Shown piece after piece: positions 28,901-36,188 of a stretch of 64,000 bases of DNA (positions are counted from its first letter, which is position 1; every line of letters begins with the position of its first letter). This stretch comes from a virus. The notes under the pieces were generated by a model that searched no databases, was not told the origin of the DNA, and worked only from the letters and a program-made list of their open reading frames with translations. The position numbers were made by a program, and so were the translations under genes. The DNA lies in IMG/VR virus record IMGVR_UViG_3300008448_000045, positions 1-64,000 of that record; one strand, written 5' to 3'.

Positions 28901-31900
28901 TTACGATAAAACTGATGTTGTATACAGAAATAGTACTTGGAATACGCTGTTTCCTGGTGCAAGCGTGGATGTATATGAATGGGTAGAAACTACACTAACA
29001 CCAGATCAGTGGAATGCTCAAGCAGACACTGATGCCGGGCTGTCAAACGGAATTAGCGGAACTTCTTTGTATAATAACACTACCTATAGCATAGTTAAAC
29101 GATACGATCGCATTTCAAAGTCTTTTAAAAATACCTATTACTATTGGGTAAAAAATAAAAAGACTATTCCAGCAAATAAATCTAGAATAATATCAGCTAT
29201 TGATGTGGCAAATTTAATTGCCAACCCTAGAGGTGCCGGCTATAAATTCTTAGCATTAACAAGTGAAAATAGTTTTAGTCTTGTTAATGTACAACCGTTA
29301 TTAGATAATAAAGATGTTATTTTAGGAATAGAATATTGGAATACAGAAAATATTGATCAGAACATTCATAGTCAATGGAAAATTATCAGTAATACTGACC
29401 GAGATGTAATTCCTAAAAACATAGAACAAAAATGGTTTGATAGTCTTTCTGGCAAAGACTTATACGGAAGGCCCGTGCCCGATCCGCTATTACCTCCAAA
29501 GTTAATGTTTGGAATTGAAAATAGACCCCGCCAGGGAATGTTTATTAATCGATTTGAAGCGTTAAAACAATTCATCGAAACTGTAAATTTAACTTTAGCA
29601 GGTTATCAATTAGTAGGACAAAAAAATCTTACTTCTTTTGATCAGTACGAACTAGAACCATCAAAAGAAACTACCGGACTATATGATGATGTTAAAGACA
29701 CAGATGCAGAGTTAAGATTTGCCAGTGTTGGCTTGTTTAAGAAACCAGTGTTAATTCCAGTTATAGAAGATGGTAAAATAACAGATGTTATCATCGAAGA
29801 AAAAGGCAATGGCTATTTAAATCCACCGTATCTTCAAATTTTTGGAACAGGACAAGATGCAAGTATTAGAACAATTATTAATAGTATAGGTCAAGTAGTC
29901 GACATTGATATTATTAATCCAGGAGAAGGCTACACTTCTAATACTATATTAAGTATTAGAAATTATTCTGTTTTAGTCCATGCCGATAGTCAAGCTCAAG
30001 GTGTATGGAGTATATATTCTTATGATTCTGATACTCTTTTATGGACTAGAGAAAGATCTCAGAGTTATGATGTAAGACGCTTCTGGAATTTTATAGATTG
30101 GTATGCATTAGGATATAATCAATTTACTTCTGTAGATTACATTGTGAATAGTTTTTCTGATTTAATTAGCCTAGATACAGCAGTTGGACAAACTGTAAAA
30201 CTTACATCGTCGTCAAGCGATAGTACATGGTTATTATTAGAAAAATATACTAATTCGGAATCAGTTGATTGGACACAAAGTTATAAAGTTATTGGAAGAG
30301 AAAAGGGCACAATACAGTTAAGTCCGGCTTTGTATAATTTTGAAAATACAGTATTTGGATACGATGGCTCTTTATATGATGGTACAGTTTTTGATAGCGC
30401 AGCATCAAAAGAATTACAAATTATGTTAGAGTCAATAAAAAATAATATTTTTATTGATGATTTAAGATCTAAATATTTAGAATTATTCTTTAATAGTATT
30501 CGATATGCATTTAGCGAACAAATTTATGTTGACTGGGCTTTTAAAACTAGTTTTGTACGAGCTCAACATAATGTTGGAGAATTAAGACAGCCAGTAACTT
30601 ACAAAAATGACAATCTAGAAAATTTTGAAGATTACATAGACGAAGTTAAGCCTTACAGAACAATTATAAGAGAATACATTAGCTCTTATGATTCAACTGA
30701 TGTTGTATCTTCTTCTGTAACAGATTTTGACTTAATACCTGCTAGCGAAGACAAACAATCACGATCAATAATAACAGAAGTTGTTAATGGTAAAATACTT
30801 GCCAAAGATAATTTAATTAATAGTTATCCTTGGAAATTTTGGCTTGATAATATAGGTTTTGTTGTAACTGAAATTAAAGTTACAAGTGGCGGATCTGAGT
30901 ATAAAACTGAGCCGACAGTTAGAATAATCAGCAACTCTGGAACGGGAGCATCAGCAAAGGCTTTTGTTGCTAACGGCCAAGTAACTAGAGTTGTTGTTGT
31001 TGAGAACGGTGCTGGATACCTAAGTGCTCCTCAAATTGTTATAGAAGGCGGCACCCGAGGCACAGTTGCTAAGGCAATCGCAGTTATAGGTGATTCTGTA
31101 GTAAGGTCTAACAAAATTCAAATTAAATTTGATAGAATAACTTATAATTATTTTCTCAATCAGTTAGAATCAGTTGACACACATACTGGAACAAATACTA
31201 AATTTCAGTTTCCGTTAACATGGGCACCCGATGTTAGAATTAATAAATCAACAGTTTCCATTAAGTTAGCAAACACAACAGAATTTAACGAAGTTCTTAG
31301 AGATACTTATAAATTATCTATCGTTACGTCTTTAGTAAACGGGTCTACACAATATAGCGGATCAATTACATTTAATTCAGCGCCACCTAAGAATTCAACA
31401 ATTAAAATTGAATATTTAAAGGATTGGTCTTTATTAAATGCAGCTGACAGGATACAGTATTATTACAATCCGTTAGACGGAATGCCGGGAAAAGATTTAG
31501 AACAGTTAATGGACGGTATTGATTACGGCGGAGTCCAAATTTTAGGATTAGGATTCGAAATTGGCCAAGGATGGGATAGTTTACCTTTCTTTAGCGATAG
31601 ATGGGATTCCTTTGATTCAGAGTATGACGATTATGTAACTACAATATCTGATATAAATGAAAATACATTTATCTTAAATTATGTTCCAAATGCAGGTACT
31701 AAATTAAATGTTTACCATGCTAAGTTAGTAGTTGATAATGTAGTATCCGATGGAGCAAATTTAAGATATCCGTATGATGCATTAGGTAGAAATCAAGTAG
31801 TAACAATTTTAACACCTACAACAAATCAAGCAATTGGCATACTTGTAAATTATGTTCCGACTGGCAGTAGCGGAACTACGTTAAAAGTTTCAAGCACAGT

Positions 31901-34900
31901 TGGAATCGAACCAAACATGACAGTAATTGGAGATGGATTCTTCTCAAGTCAGTTTGTGGTAGAGATTATTGATAATACAACCCTAAAACTTAGTAACGGT
32001 CCTAATATACAAATTGGCACTAACAGTCGCTTATATTTTACAAAAAATATTGCCGGCAGGAATATTATTCATGTACAGAGTACACACGGTGTTGAAGTAG
32101 GTGATACGGTAATAATTAATCCTTTAGTAAGTAACACAATTGCATTTGATACAGTAGTAACAAATGTCTTAGATAGTCGTAGAGTTGAAATTGATCAGAT
32201 TTTATTTAGAGATATCGCTCCTCCTTCTACCGATACTACTGATCCAATTCCGCCACTAATTTACGTAAATTTTTCTAGAACTTTAACGCCCGGAGTTGAT
32301 TATGTTCAAGGAATAACTTCTGAAATAAAATTAACAGAAGCAGCAGAAGTAGGAAGCGTAGTATCAATATCTTCATTATTAGCCCCAATTAGGATTGATG
32401 CTGAAGATTATGACGCTATTGAAGGTTCGCCCACAAATGAAAATGCTGTTATGGAAACAGTTATTTCAACTGGCGAACCAGACGCTCCTAACTCAACAAA
32501 ATATTCTGTTGAAATTCCTTCTGATTATGTGTTGTCTCAAGGCGACAAAATTATTATCCGTAAAGATACTAGTGATGGATCTATAAACCCACAAGAGGGC
32601 GATTACGATACATCCTTAGTTGGAGGTCAGTTTGCAGAATCAAGTTTAATTTCTGCACTTGGAATAGCAGCCGATGAAATTATAGTAGACGGTGATGGAT
32701 TTGTGACTACTACTAACAGTCATGCTCCTGAAGAAATAGTGCCTGGGCAGATAGTTGATGCAGTTGCAATTAAAGTATACGAAAGACCAAGTAGTGGATC
32801 TGCAACAATTAAGGTTGACAATTATCTAGCAAATGGTGATCAGAAAGAATTTGCTTTATCTCAAACACCAAACAGTCAAGAAGCTGTTATTGTAAAATTA
32901 ACTAAAAAGATAGAAGTTGATGGCGAGATAACAACAATATCTAGTATTATGAACAGGATTGAGGATTATGATGTATTGTTTAACAACCGATCAGTTAAAT
33001 TCAATGTTCCTCCTGAAGCCGGAAATACAGTTTCTTTATTCTCAATTGGGTTTAGTGGAACTGATATTTTAGATATCGATTATTTTGTTGGAGATAGTAA
33101 TAACATTGACTTTGTAACAAAAGCTTCATGGGTAGATCAGTTTGTAGCACTGGTATATATCAATGGTATTAAAGCTGATCCAAGATTCTTTAAAACTGAC
33201 GATTCTTACGAAGAACCAAACAGAATTGGTATAAGATTTGGTGTTGCGCCTGCTCAGTCAGATATTATCAATTATATTTTAGTTGCTAACTCTGAACAAA
33301 CTTTTGCTTTAACAAAAACAGAAAGACTCCAAACAGATGGATCATTGGTATACGATCTAAGTTATCAAGTTGGTGATTCTCTTCCTTACGAGTCTAATAT
33401 GATAGTTAGAGTAAATCAACAGATACTGCAAGGTCCTTCAAACTCTTATTTTACCATAGGAAGTAATAGATTAAACTATTCAATCGACCCAGCAAAGTTT
33501 CCTCCTAATTCTGTATCAATACAAAATATCGTAGTATTAGCAGATGGAAAACCTTTAATTTCAAATGTAGATTATACGATAGATTTATCAGGAATAACTG
33601 TTAAAATTAATAGGACAACCTATGCTAAGTATGTAAAGAAAGACTTGACAGTTAGCATTAAACCAGACACTGGATATGTTTATATACCAGCAACTCCTAC
33701 GGAATCTCCTAAAATATCATTTAGTGAATCATATGATGAAAGTGACATTGTTGAAGTTATTTCGTCGTATAAACATGATGTGTTAGACATTAAAAGAACA
33801 TCTATTCCTGTATCACCTAACTTGAGTCTTGAACCAGACACAGTTGAATTTTACTCTTATGTTGGTATTGCAGGCGGAATAGTACCTTTAGAAAGAGCCG
33901 TAAATAGTTCAGAATATATTTGGGTAATTAATAATGGAGAATTATTAGTTCCTGGTTCAGACTATATTTTGAATAGCGATAAAAAATCATTAAGATTATC
34001 ATCGCCTCCATCTTCAACTGACAAGGTTGACATTATCACTTACAGTTCTAACATTATTAGTACCGGTGTGTCTTATATGCAATTTAAGGATATGTTAAAT
34101 CGTGTTCATTATAAACGACTAAGTGCTAGAAAACAAACTCGTCTTGCAGCAGATTTAAAATATACAGATACTACTATCACAGTTGAAGATGCGTCTAACC
34201 TTTCAATACCTAATCCAGCAGGCAATAAACCTGGAATTATTGAAATTAGAGGAGAACGAATTGAATACTTTACAATTAACGGGACTGTACTCGGACAACT
34301 ACGAAGAGGTACACTAGGAACAAGTACTCCAAAGATACACAAACAAGATGCATTTGTTCAAGATATAAGTTCAAGTGAAACTATACCGTATAGTGATACT
34401 CTAATATCAGATAGTGTTGTAAGTTCAGGAACTAGCTCTGTTACTGTAGATTTTAGTCCCGCAGAATTTAACTCAACTTGGAATTACCAAGGAAAACCGT
34501 TAACAACAGAAGTTATAAATTCTATTAAGAATAATGTTGCAGAAGTGTTTGTAAGCGGTATGCGATTAAAGAAAAAAAATTATCTAATGTACGATAAAGA
34601 TCTAGGCCCTTACAGCCCTGCTGCAGATAGATCATATCCTGCAGAATTTACAATTAATAATCTAAACTCTCAAATTTTGTTAACTGAAAGTCCAACCTAT
34701 GGGGATACAGTAACAGTTGCAAAGAAAATAGGTGTTGATTGGGACGGAGTTACAAAAGTCACAAATACAGAGTCTAATATTTCTAGCTTCTTAAAAGCAG
34801 AACAAGGTATTTGGTATAATAGCATCGGTAAATATCCAGAAGGTCAATCTACGTTTGACAACAACACTGGAACATTTGACAACGATTCGATAACATTTGA

Positions 34901-34910
34901 TCAAGGATAA
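19920..34910 (+). CDS. Giant gp7-like baseplate/fibre protein, 4,996 residues
   Basis: This single frame fills 15 kb, almost a quarter of the window. The N-terminus (ADFLPKFYQTTANKKFLQAT, from residue 17) and FYSWDPHIDWDKFVNFQNYY (about 122-141) match the large gp7-like protein that follows gp6 in marine T4-like phages; T4 gp7 has 1,032 residues. Visible modules: FG-GAP-type propeller repeats between about 2,310 and 2,900; three 40-45-residue YKI..G.T.F...GA repeats at about 2,542-2,650; a KVSSTVGI module near 2,361 and again near 3,980; paired GxGY repeats near 3,278-3,347 and 3,651-3,727; a conserved EVKPYRTIIREYISSY near 3,573; and a QLRRGTLGT fibre motif near 4,790. It may combine wedge and host-contact functions. 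No frameshift was seen along it. The gp7 identity is inferred from position and N-terminus. Confidence 0.75.
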   Translation: MADKTNPNANFGNITSADFLPKFYQTTANKKFLQATVDQLIQPGTVKKINGYIGQENAKATSGDDIFIKAANSVRQQYQLEPGFIVTDELGNNNFFKDYQDYINQLGVFGGNTKDHSRLNQQEFYSWDPHIDWDKFVNFQNYYWLPYGPDAIEISGQQEKIESVYKVRLESQLSNNAYIFTPDGFERNPSLKLYKGQTYIFEIDSPSNPFVIKTHRSSGTLDKYLSDLLVYKTADEKITEAVESGTITFTVPFDCPDILFYVSTTDVNVGGVIYVTSIEENTSINVEEEVLGKKNYHLPAGFNLSNGMKVRFVGNVTPEKYKDTNWYVEGVGNEISLINEKDLDIVGKYTDIESVLFDSTPFDSLPFSDATTFAGQKDYIVINRASSDRNPWSRYNRWFHKDVVETSAKINGQNTANLDQDARAVRPIIEFEAGLKLFNFGLNSISNIDLIDTFTKDVFSNIEGQLGYNIDGVQIIEGHRILFVADEDILVNNKIYRVEFLTYEGERRIHLQEEVSPNINDVLVIDAGEINQGLAYWFNGTSWDLAQQKNTVNQPPLFDVFDNNLISFGDVTEYPGSTFIGTKIFSYKIGLGSNDLKLGFPLTYKNISNIGDIVFEFNLSWDTFQYKTDSNLVTQKIDVGYLYKKSNYSHNYINGWQTCKTTTTQAAIRIYKNSNITNNFKLDIFDNVDQLEDLIIKVYVNGVRLDGAKWSLITNNSFKEILLNEDIKTSDVLTIKAYTAQPVNNNGYYEVPINLQNNPLNEPVQLFTLGEVIDHVSSIENNVPFTGPLRDLGNITQYGTRFVQHSGPLSLAIYHLTNEKNNIVKAIELARDDYGKFKRQFILIADKFGEDIDIPSQVDKILQIMNKDKPKNSPYYFSDMVPFISCVSNEYEVIDSRIKTYPLINNFNLDTLSSRAVLVYINGTQKLARKDYTFNDQGFIVITSSINVGDKIKICEYENTSGCFMPPTPTKLGLWPAYEPKIYLDTSLVTPRVMIQGHDGSQILAYGDYRDVLLLELETRIFNNIKVTYDTSIFDIWDIVPGYNRKNNYSLEEYNNVLAPSFYKWSSLVNKDFTKPLSFDKTNSLTFNYKDNFSLNGTDVPGYWRGIYRWMLDTDRPNIAPWEMLGFSIQPTWWEDVYGPAPYTSDNLILWNDLADGIIRKPNSPAVSNKKFQRPFLKTNIPVNDQGNIISPATSGLVNGVIMPSIVDNFVFGDVSPVEAAWRRSSYYSFSVILAAILLQPAKTLGSCFDLSRTKRNLAGQLIYSDTGLRIAPSDLKIPNVYTSTERTQTAGLINYIIDYIVSDNLSLYNAYIYDLKNLQARLTHRIGGFTSKEKFNLLLDSKTPTSKGSVFIPQEDYSIILNSSSPIKKLSYSGVIITKLPIGFGTGFGFEVKGYSKTTPYFIYYPYTQPGSIVNVGGISEAFTTWSTNSRYAAGKIVSYNNNFFRSKVLHTTTDEFIPTFYEVLGSLPVVGGQTAYIRDTWDKTSPQTIPYGTTFYTIQEVVDFLLGYGEWLKDQGFVFDDFNTAMEAIANWETSAKEFLFWTTQNWSIGKDKWKEWKPNTFISVGSVVRYNSEYYRAIVDAQESTIFVEQNYVKLDYLTDLGSSVISLSPSANKISFKAELSIAEDIRNPFNPYEIVKVDGTPILPEFINSYRKENNMSYSSTNGDGIYGASFYLIQKEQVVVLNNSTMFNDTIYSTSSGYRQQRIKAAGYVSTNWQGSFDVPGFIFDQAYILPWEPWKDYVLGDIVRYKEFYYTAITSLPGAEIFDLESWTKLDKTPSPELLPNWNYKATQFTDFYNLDSDNFDISQQKVAQHLIGYQKRQYLENIIQDDVSEFKFYQGMIGEKGTNNALNKLFDVLSASNKESVDFFEEWALRVGQYGASQSFDSLEFILDERLFKNNPQGFELVNETNSNTFDFIIRQTPADVYLKPLGYNSKPWRLLTNNSSYLRSPGYVRPDSVKLLLRSIDDIVNEDVTSFVEGEHVWCGFEGASWNVYRYTETNLQVTNAVYKTDTKELIITTKTNVNLVPGTYIGINQTKKINGFYKINSVNKDSFTVSAIITPAPAKFEDQKSILIFKFDPQRISSIDLADEVTPAYPNAGEIIWTDDAGNGKWASWKYTPVYDENRIANISPAYNLQVGKQVAINSASTIAASSSLTGTVTVYDRPNLLSPWILRDDIDPPFISNQQLGVETSRYEGSVLSITSDARWLATGTPTASRVTTKYLGNWNQSTSYQVDDIVSFNNTFWKAIQTSSATQPSATGTKWDEIYYIPVNRSGNNSSLVGQGIISLYQKDSNNIFTLVDSIVSPEPSANENFGSTITFGNNCLFVGATGSDNSSGKVYQFNYETIVMASSPYNPSGSNGTRLKVSSTVGISADMLVSGIGFNKGQYVVLILDSTTLQLSDPPDQTPDGILNFTVTKWKYVGKKTAGSQAKIQFGKSIAISKDSSTLLISAPGTTTFLTNNTVDVNGIVFVYKNIGNNIYEQSQDPIVGADVKFGEGLAVSDTGEYIAISSVLFDGLKLDQGKVLVYKTTTSTTAVHASDLIPGRVYKINSAGSTNFINAGAFENKVGETFTATNNLVVAQGNLEVGKSYKISSIGTTDFTLIGAASNTLGLEFIATSTGTVGSRFLVNGKTYRIKTLGDTNWASVGAVSATFEASIINATMTVFSVASGTLQPEQGISGVGIVAGTYIINQLTGTPGQAGTYTVSINQPSLVSNTTVKSFAVGMTFQATGASSALATGTAVQGTGVVTTTGIVNQILYTQYQEILSKTPGVAEFFGSKISFLNDSESLVIFSPNATVKNIVTFDNNGTTFDDETTDFLYNKPNTGRVDVYDKYSEKWIFAESLTNKTQGSGYGHAIAVGYNTVLVGAPYEYDRFSFSGKVFTYQKLRNSYSWKILNSEGNKVDLTKIKQAFLYNSRSNKVITQLDVVDVVQGKLPKIANEEIKYKTFYDPAIYSSGLDNVNVDEGAAWTKEYVGQLWWDLRTAKFIDSYDKTDVVYRNSTWNTLFPGASVDVYEWVETTLTPDQWNAQADTDAGLSNGISGTSLYNNTTYSIVKRYDRISKSFKNTYYYWVKNKKTIPANKSRIISAIDVANLIANPRGAGYKFLALTSENSFSLVNVQPLLDNKDVILGIEYWNTENIDQNIHSQWKIISNTDRDVIPKNIEQKWFDSLSGKDLYGRPVPDPLLPPKLMFGIENRPRQGMFINRFEALKQFIETVNLTLAGYQLVGQKNLTSFDQYELEPSKETTGLYDDVKDTDAELRFASVGLFKKPVLIPVIEDGKITDVIIEEKGNGYLNPPYLQIFGTGQDASIRTIINSIGQVVDIDIINPGEGYTSNTILSIRNYSVLVHADSQAQGVWSIYSYDSDTLLWTRERSQSYDVRRFWNFIDWYALGYNQFTSVDYIVNSFSDLISLDTAVGQTVKLTSSSSDSTWLLLEKYTNSESVDWTQSYKVIGREKGTIQLSPALYNFENTVFGYDGSLYDGTVFDSAASKELQIMLESIKNNIFIDDLRSKYLELFFNSIRYAFSEQIYVDWAFKTSFVRAQHNVGELRQPVTYKNDNLENFEDYIDEVKPYRTIIREYISSYDSTDVVSSSVTDFDLIPASEDKQSRSIITEVVNGKILAKDNLINSYPWKFWLDNIGFVVTEIKVTSGGSEYKTEPTVRIISNSGTGASAKAFVANGQVTRVVVVENGAGYLSAPQIVIEGGTRGTVAKAIAVIGDSVVRSNKIQIKFDRITYNYFLNQLESVDTHTGTNTKFQFPLTWAPDVRINKSTVSIKLANTTEFNEVLRDTYKLSIVTSLVNGSTQYSGSITFNSAPPKNSTIKIEYLKDWSLLNAADRIQYYYNPLDGMPGKDLEQLMDGIDYGGVQILGLGFEIGQGWDSLPFFSDRWDSFDSEYDDYVTTISDINENTFILNYVPNAGTKLNVYHAKLVVDNVVSDGANLRYPYDALGRNQVVTILTPTTNQAIGILVNYVPTGSSGTTLKVSSTVGIEPNMTVIGDGFFSSQFVVEIIDNTTLKLSNGPNIQIGTNSRLYFTKNIAGRNIIHVQSTHGVEVGDTVIINPLVSNTIAFDTVVTNVLDSRRVEIDQILFRDIAPPSTDTTDPIPPLIYVNFSRTLTPGVDYVQGITSEIKLTEAAEVGSVVSISSLLAPIRIDAEDYDAIEGSPTNENAVMETVISTGEPDAPNSTKYSVEIPSDYVLSQGDKIIIRKDTSDGSINPQEGDYDTSLVGGQFAESSLISALGIAADEIIVDGDGFVTTTNSHAPEEIVPGQIVDAVAIKVYERPSSGSATIKVDNYLANGDQKEFALSQTPNSQEAVIVKLTKKIEVDGEITTISSIMNRIEDYDVLFNNRSVKFNVPPEAGNTVSLFSIGFSGTDILDIDYFVGDSNNIDFVTKASWVDQFVALVYINGIKADPRFFKTDDSYEEPNRIGIRFGVAPAQSDIINYILVANSEQTFALTKTERLQTDGSLVYDLSYQVGDSLPYESNMIVRVNQQILQGPSNSYFTIGSNRLNYSIDPAKFPPNSVSIQNIVVLADGKPLISNVDYTIDLSGITVKINRTTYAKYVKKDLTVSIKPDTGYVYIPATPTESPKISFSESYDESDIVEVISSYKHDVLDIKRTSIPVSPNLSLEPDTVEFYSYVGIAGGIVPLERAVNSSEYIWVINNGELLVPGSDYILNSDKKSLRLSSPPSSTDKVDIITYSSNIISTGVSYMQFKDMLNRVHYKRLSARKQTRLAADLKYTDTTITVEDASNLSIPNPAGNKPGIIEIRGERIEYFTINGTVLGQLRRGTLGTSTPKIHKQDAFVQDISSSETIPYSDTLISDSVVSSGTSSVTVDFSPAEFNSTWNYQGKPLTTEVINSIKNNVAEVFVSGMRLKKKNYLMYDKDLGPYSPAADRSYPAEFTINNLNSQILLTESPTYGDTVTVAKKIGVDWDGVTKVTNTESNISSFLKAEQGIWYNSIGKYPEGQSTFDNNTGTFDNDSITFDQG

Positions 34911-34914
34911 AAAA

Positions 34915-35520
34915 ATGACAAAGCAAGTTATTCAAGTAGGCAGCACAGTCAACGATGGCACGGGCGATACGTTACGGCAAGCCGGGATAAAAATAAATTC
35001 TAATTTTAGTGAGTTATATACAGCACTTGACAATGTTGGGTACACACTACCTATAGCATCTAACAATGTTCTTGGCGGGGTAAAAGTAGGTACTGGTTTA
35101 AGTATAGTCGATGGGACATTAAATGCACTAGCAAATAGCTATGTCTTACCAACATCGACTACTCAATCGCTTGGCGGCGTAAAAATTGACGGGTCTACAA
35201 TAGTTATTAATGGCGCTGGCACTATTAGCGCCATTCAGTACGCTTTGCCAACAGCAACAACTTCGATCAAAGGCGGCGTAAAAGTTGACGGAACATCAAT
35301 TACAATTGATGGCAATGGCGTTATAAGTGCTAACTTAATTGCTAGTAGCAATCAACCTTTTAAGTTGCCGTCGTTTACAACAGTACAGCGAGATGCGCTG
35401 TCTGCTCAAAATGGAGACGTAATCTATAATACTTCTGCTGGTAAATTTCAAGGTTATCAAAACGGAACATGGGTTGATTTAGCGCCTACAATTTTAGATG
35501 GTGGCGCTGCCCCCCAATAA
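34915..35520 (+). CDS. Small fibre protein with NDGTGDTLR attachment motif
   Basis: A 201-residue protein. The N-terminus VGSTVNDGTGDTLRQAG followed by INSNFSELY is a common attachment domain of baseplate and fibre proteins in marine T4-like phages. Three tandem units of about 32 residues follow (YTLPIASNNVLGGVKV, YVLPTSTTQSLGGVKI, YALPTATTSIKGGVKV), each ending in a short I.G.G.IS strand, as in trimeric fibre shafts. The C-terminus has GDVIYNTSAGKFQGYQNG. The ATG at 34915 is preceded by AAGGA about 8 bases upstream and lies 5 bases after the giant gene. A TTG at 34897 would add six residues but has no ribosome site. Confidence 0.7.
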   Translation: MTKQVIQVGSTVNDGTGDTLRQAGIKINSNFSELYTALDNVGYTLPIASNNVLGGVKVGTGLSIVDGTLNALANSYVLPTSTTQSLGGVKIDGSTIVINGAGTISAIQYALPTATTSIKGGVKVDGTSITIDGNGVISANLIASSNQPFKLPSFTTVQRDALSAQNGDVIYNTSAGKFQGYQNGTWVDLAPTILDGGAAPQ

Positions 35521-35548
35521 TTTATTAAATTAGCAGATTATAAGACTT

Positions 35549-35556
35549 GATAAATA
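35549..35556 (+). promoter_or_regulatory. Late promoter box GATAAATA
   Basis: In the 56-base gap, 20 bases before the ATG at 35577. Confidence 0.65.
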
Positions 35557-35576
35557 TAAGATAAAGAGAGATTATT

Positions 35577-36185
35577 ATGCAGAGTAAAGACGTTACTGGA
35601 GTTCATATTGAAGGGCATATTAAAATATATGACCCTATTTCGGCTGAAGTTTACATTAATAAACGAAACGCAATACACTATGAAAATATTAGTATAGCTC
35701 TAGCAAGCAGCCTAGCAAATAGTGGACAAGGATTTATTTACGAAATGGCTTTTGGTAACGGCGGCACCGCGGTTGACCCAACAGGAATAATAACATACTT
35801 AACTCCCAACAGTTCGGGGACAAATGCTAGCTTATATAATGAAACTTATTCAAAAGTAGTTGATGATCGTTCAAGTAACAACGTTGATCCTACACGAAAC
35901 TTTATTGAAACTAGGCACGTTACAGGAATGAATTACACTGATATTTTTGTAACATGTTTATTAGATTACGGCGAACCGCCTGCTCAATCAGCATTTGATA
36001 ACACAACTAATAATCAAAATGATTTTGTATTTGATGAACTTGGATTAAAAAGTTATAGCCAAATTGGAACTCCATTATTGCTTACGCATGTTATTTTTCA
36101 CCCTGTGCAAAAATCTTTAAACAGATTAATACAGATTGATTATACGGTACGTATTCAGAGTTTAACAGGTTTAATGGGGGTATAA
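35577..36185 (+). CDS. Virion structural protein, marine T4-like family
   Basis: A 202-residue protein of unknown exact role. It resembles a conserved structural protein located among baseplate and fibre genes of marine T4-like phages. Recognisable stretches are FIYEMAFGNGGTAVDP (about 53-68), NFIETRHVTGMNYTDIFVT (about 105-123), FDELGLKSYSQ and LLLTHVIFHPVQKSLNR (about 165-181). No enzyme motif is seen. Its own late promoter and its place at the head of the fibre set suggest a fibre-attachment or baseplate peripheral subunit. Confidence 0.6.
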   Translation: MQSKDVTGVHIEGHIKIYDPISAEVYINKRNAIHYENISIALASSLANSGQGFIYEMAFGNGGTAVDPTGIITYLTPNSSGTNASLYNETYSKVVDDRSSNNVDPTRNFIETRHVTGMNYTDIFVTCLLDYGEPPAQSAFDNTTNNQNDFVFDELGLKSYSQIGTPLLLTHVIFHPVQKSLNRLIQIDYTVRIQSLTGLMGV

Positions 36186-36188
36186 CAA

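Noticed and set aside
34897-34914. TTG start for the small fibre gene
   Set aside because: It lies inside the giant gene without a ribosome site; the ATG at 34915 has AAGGA at good spacing.
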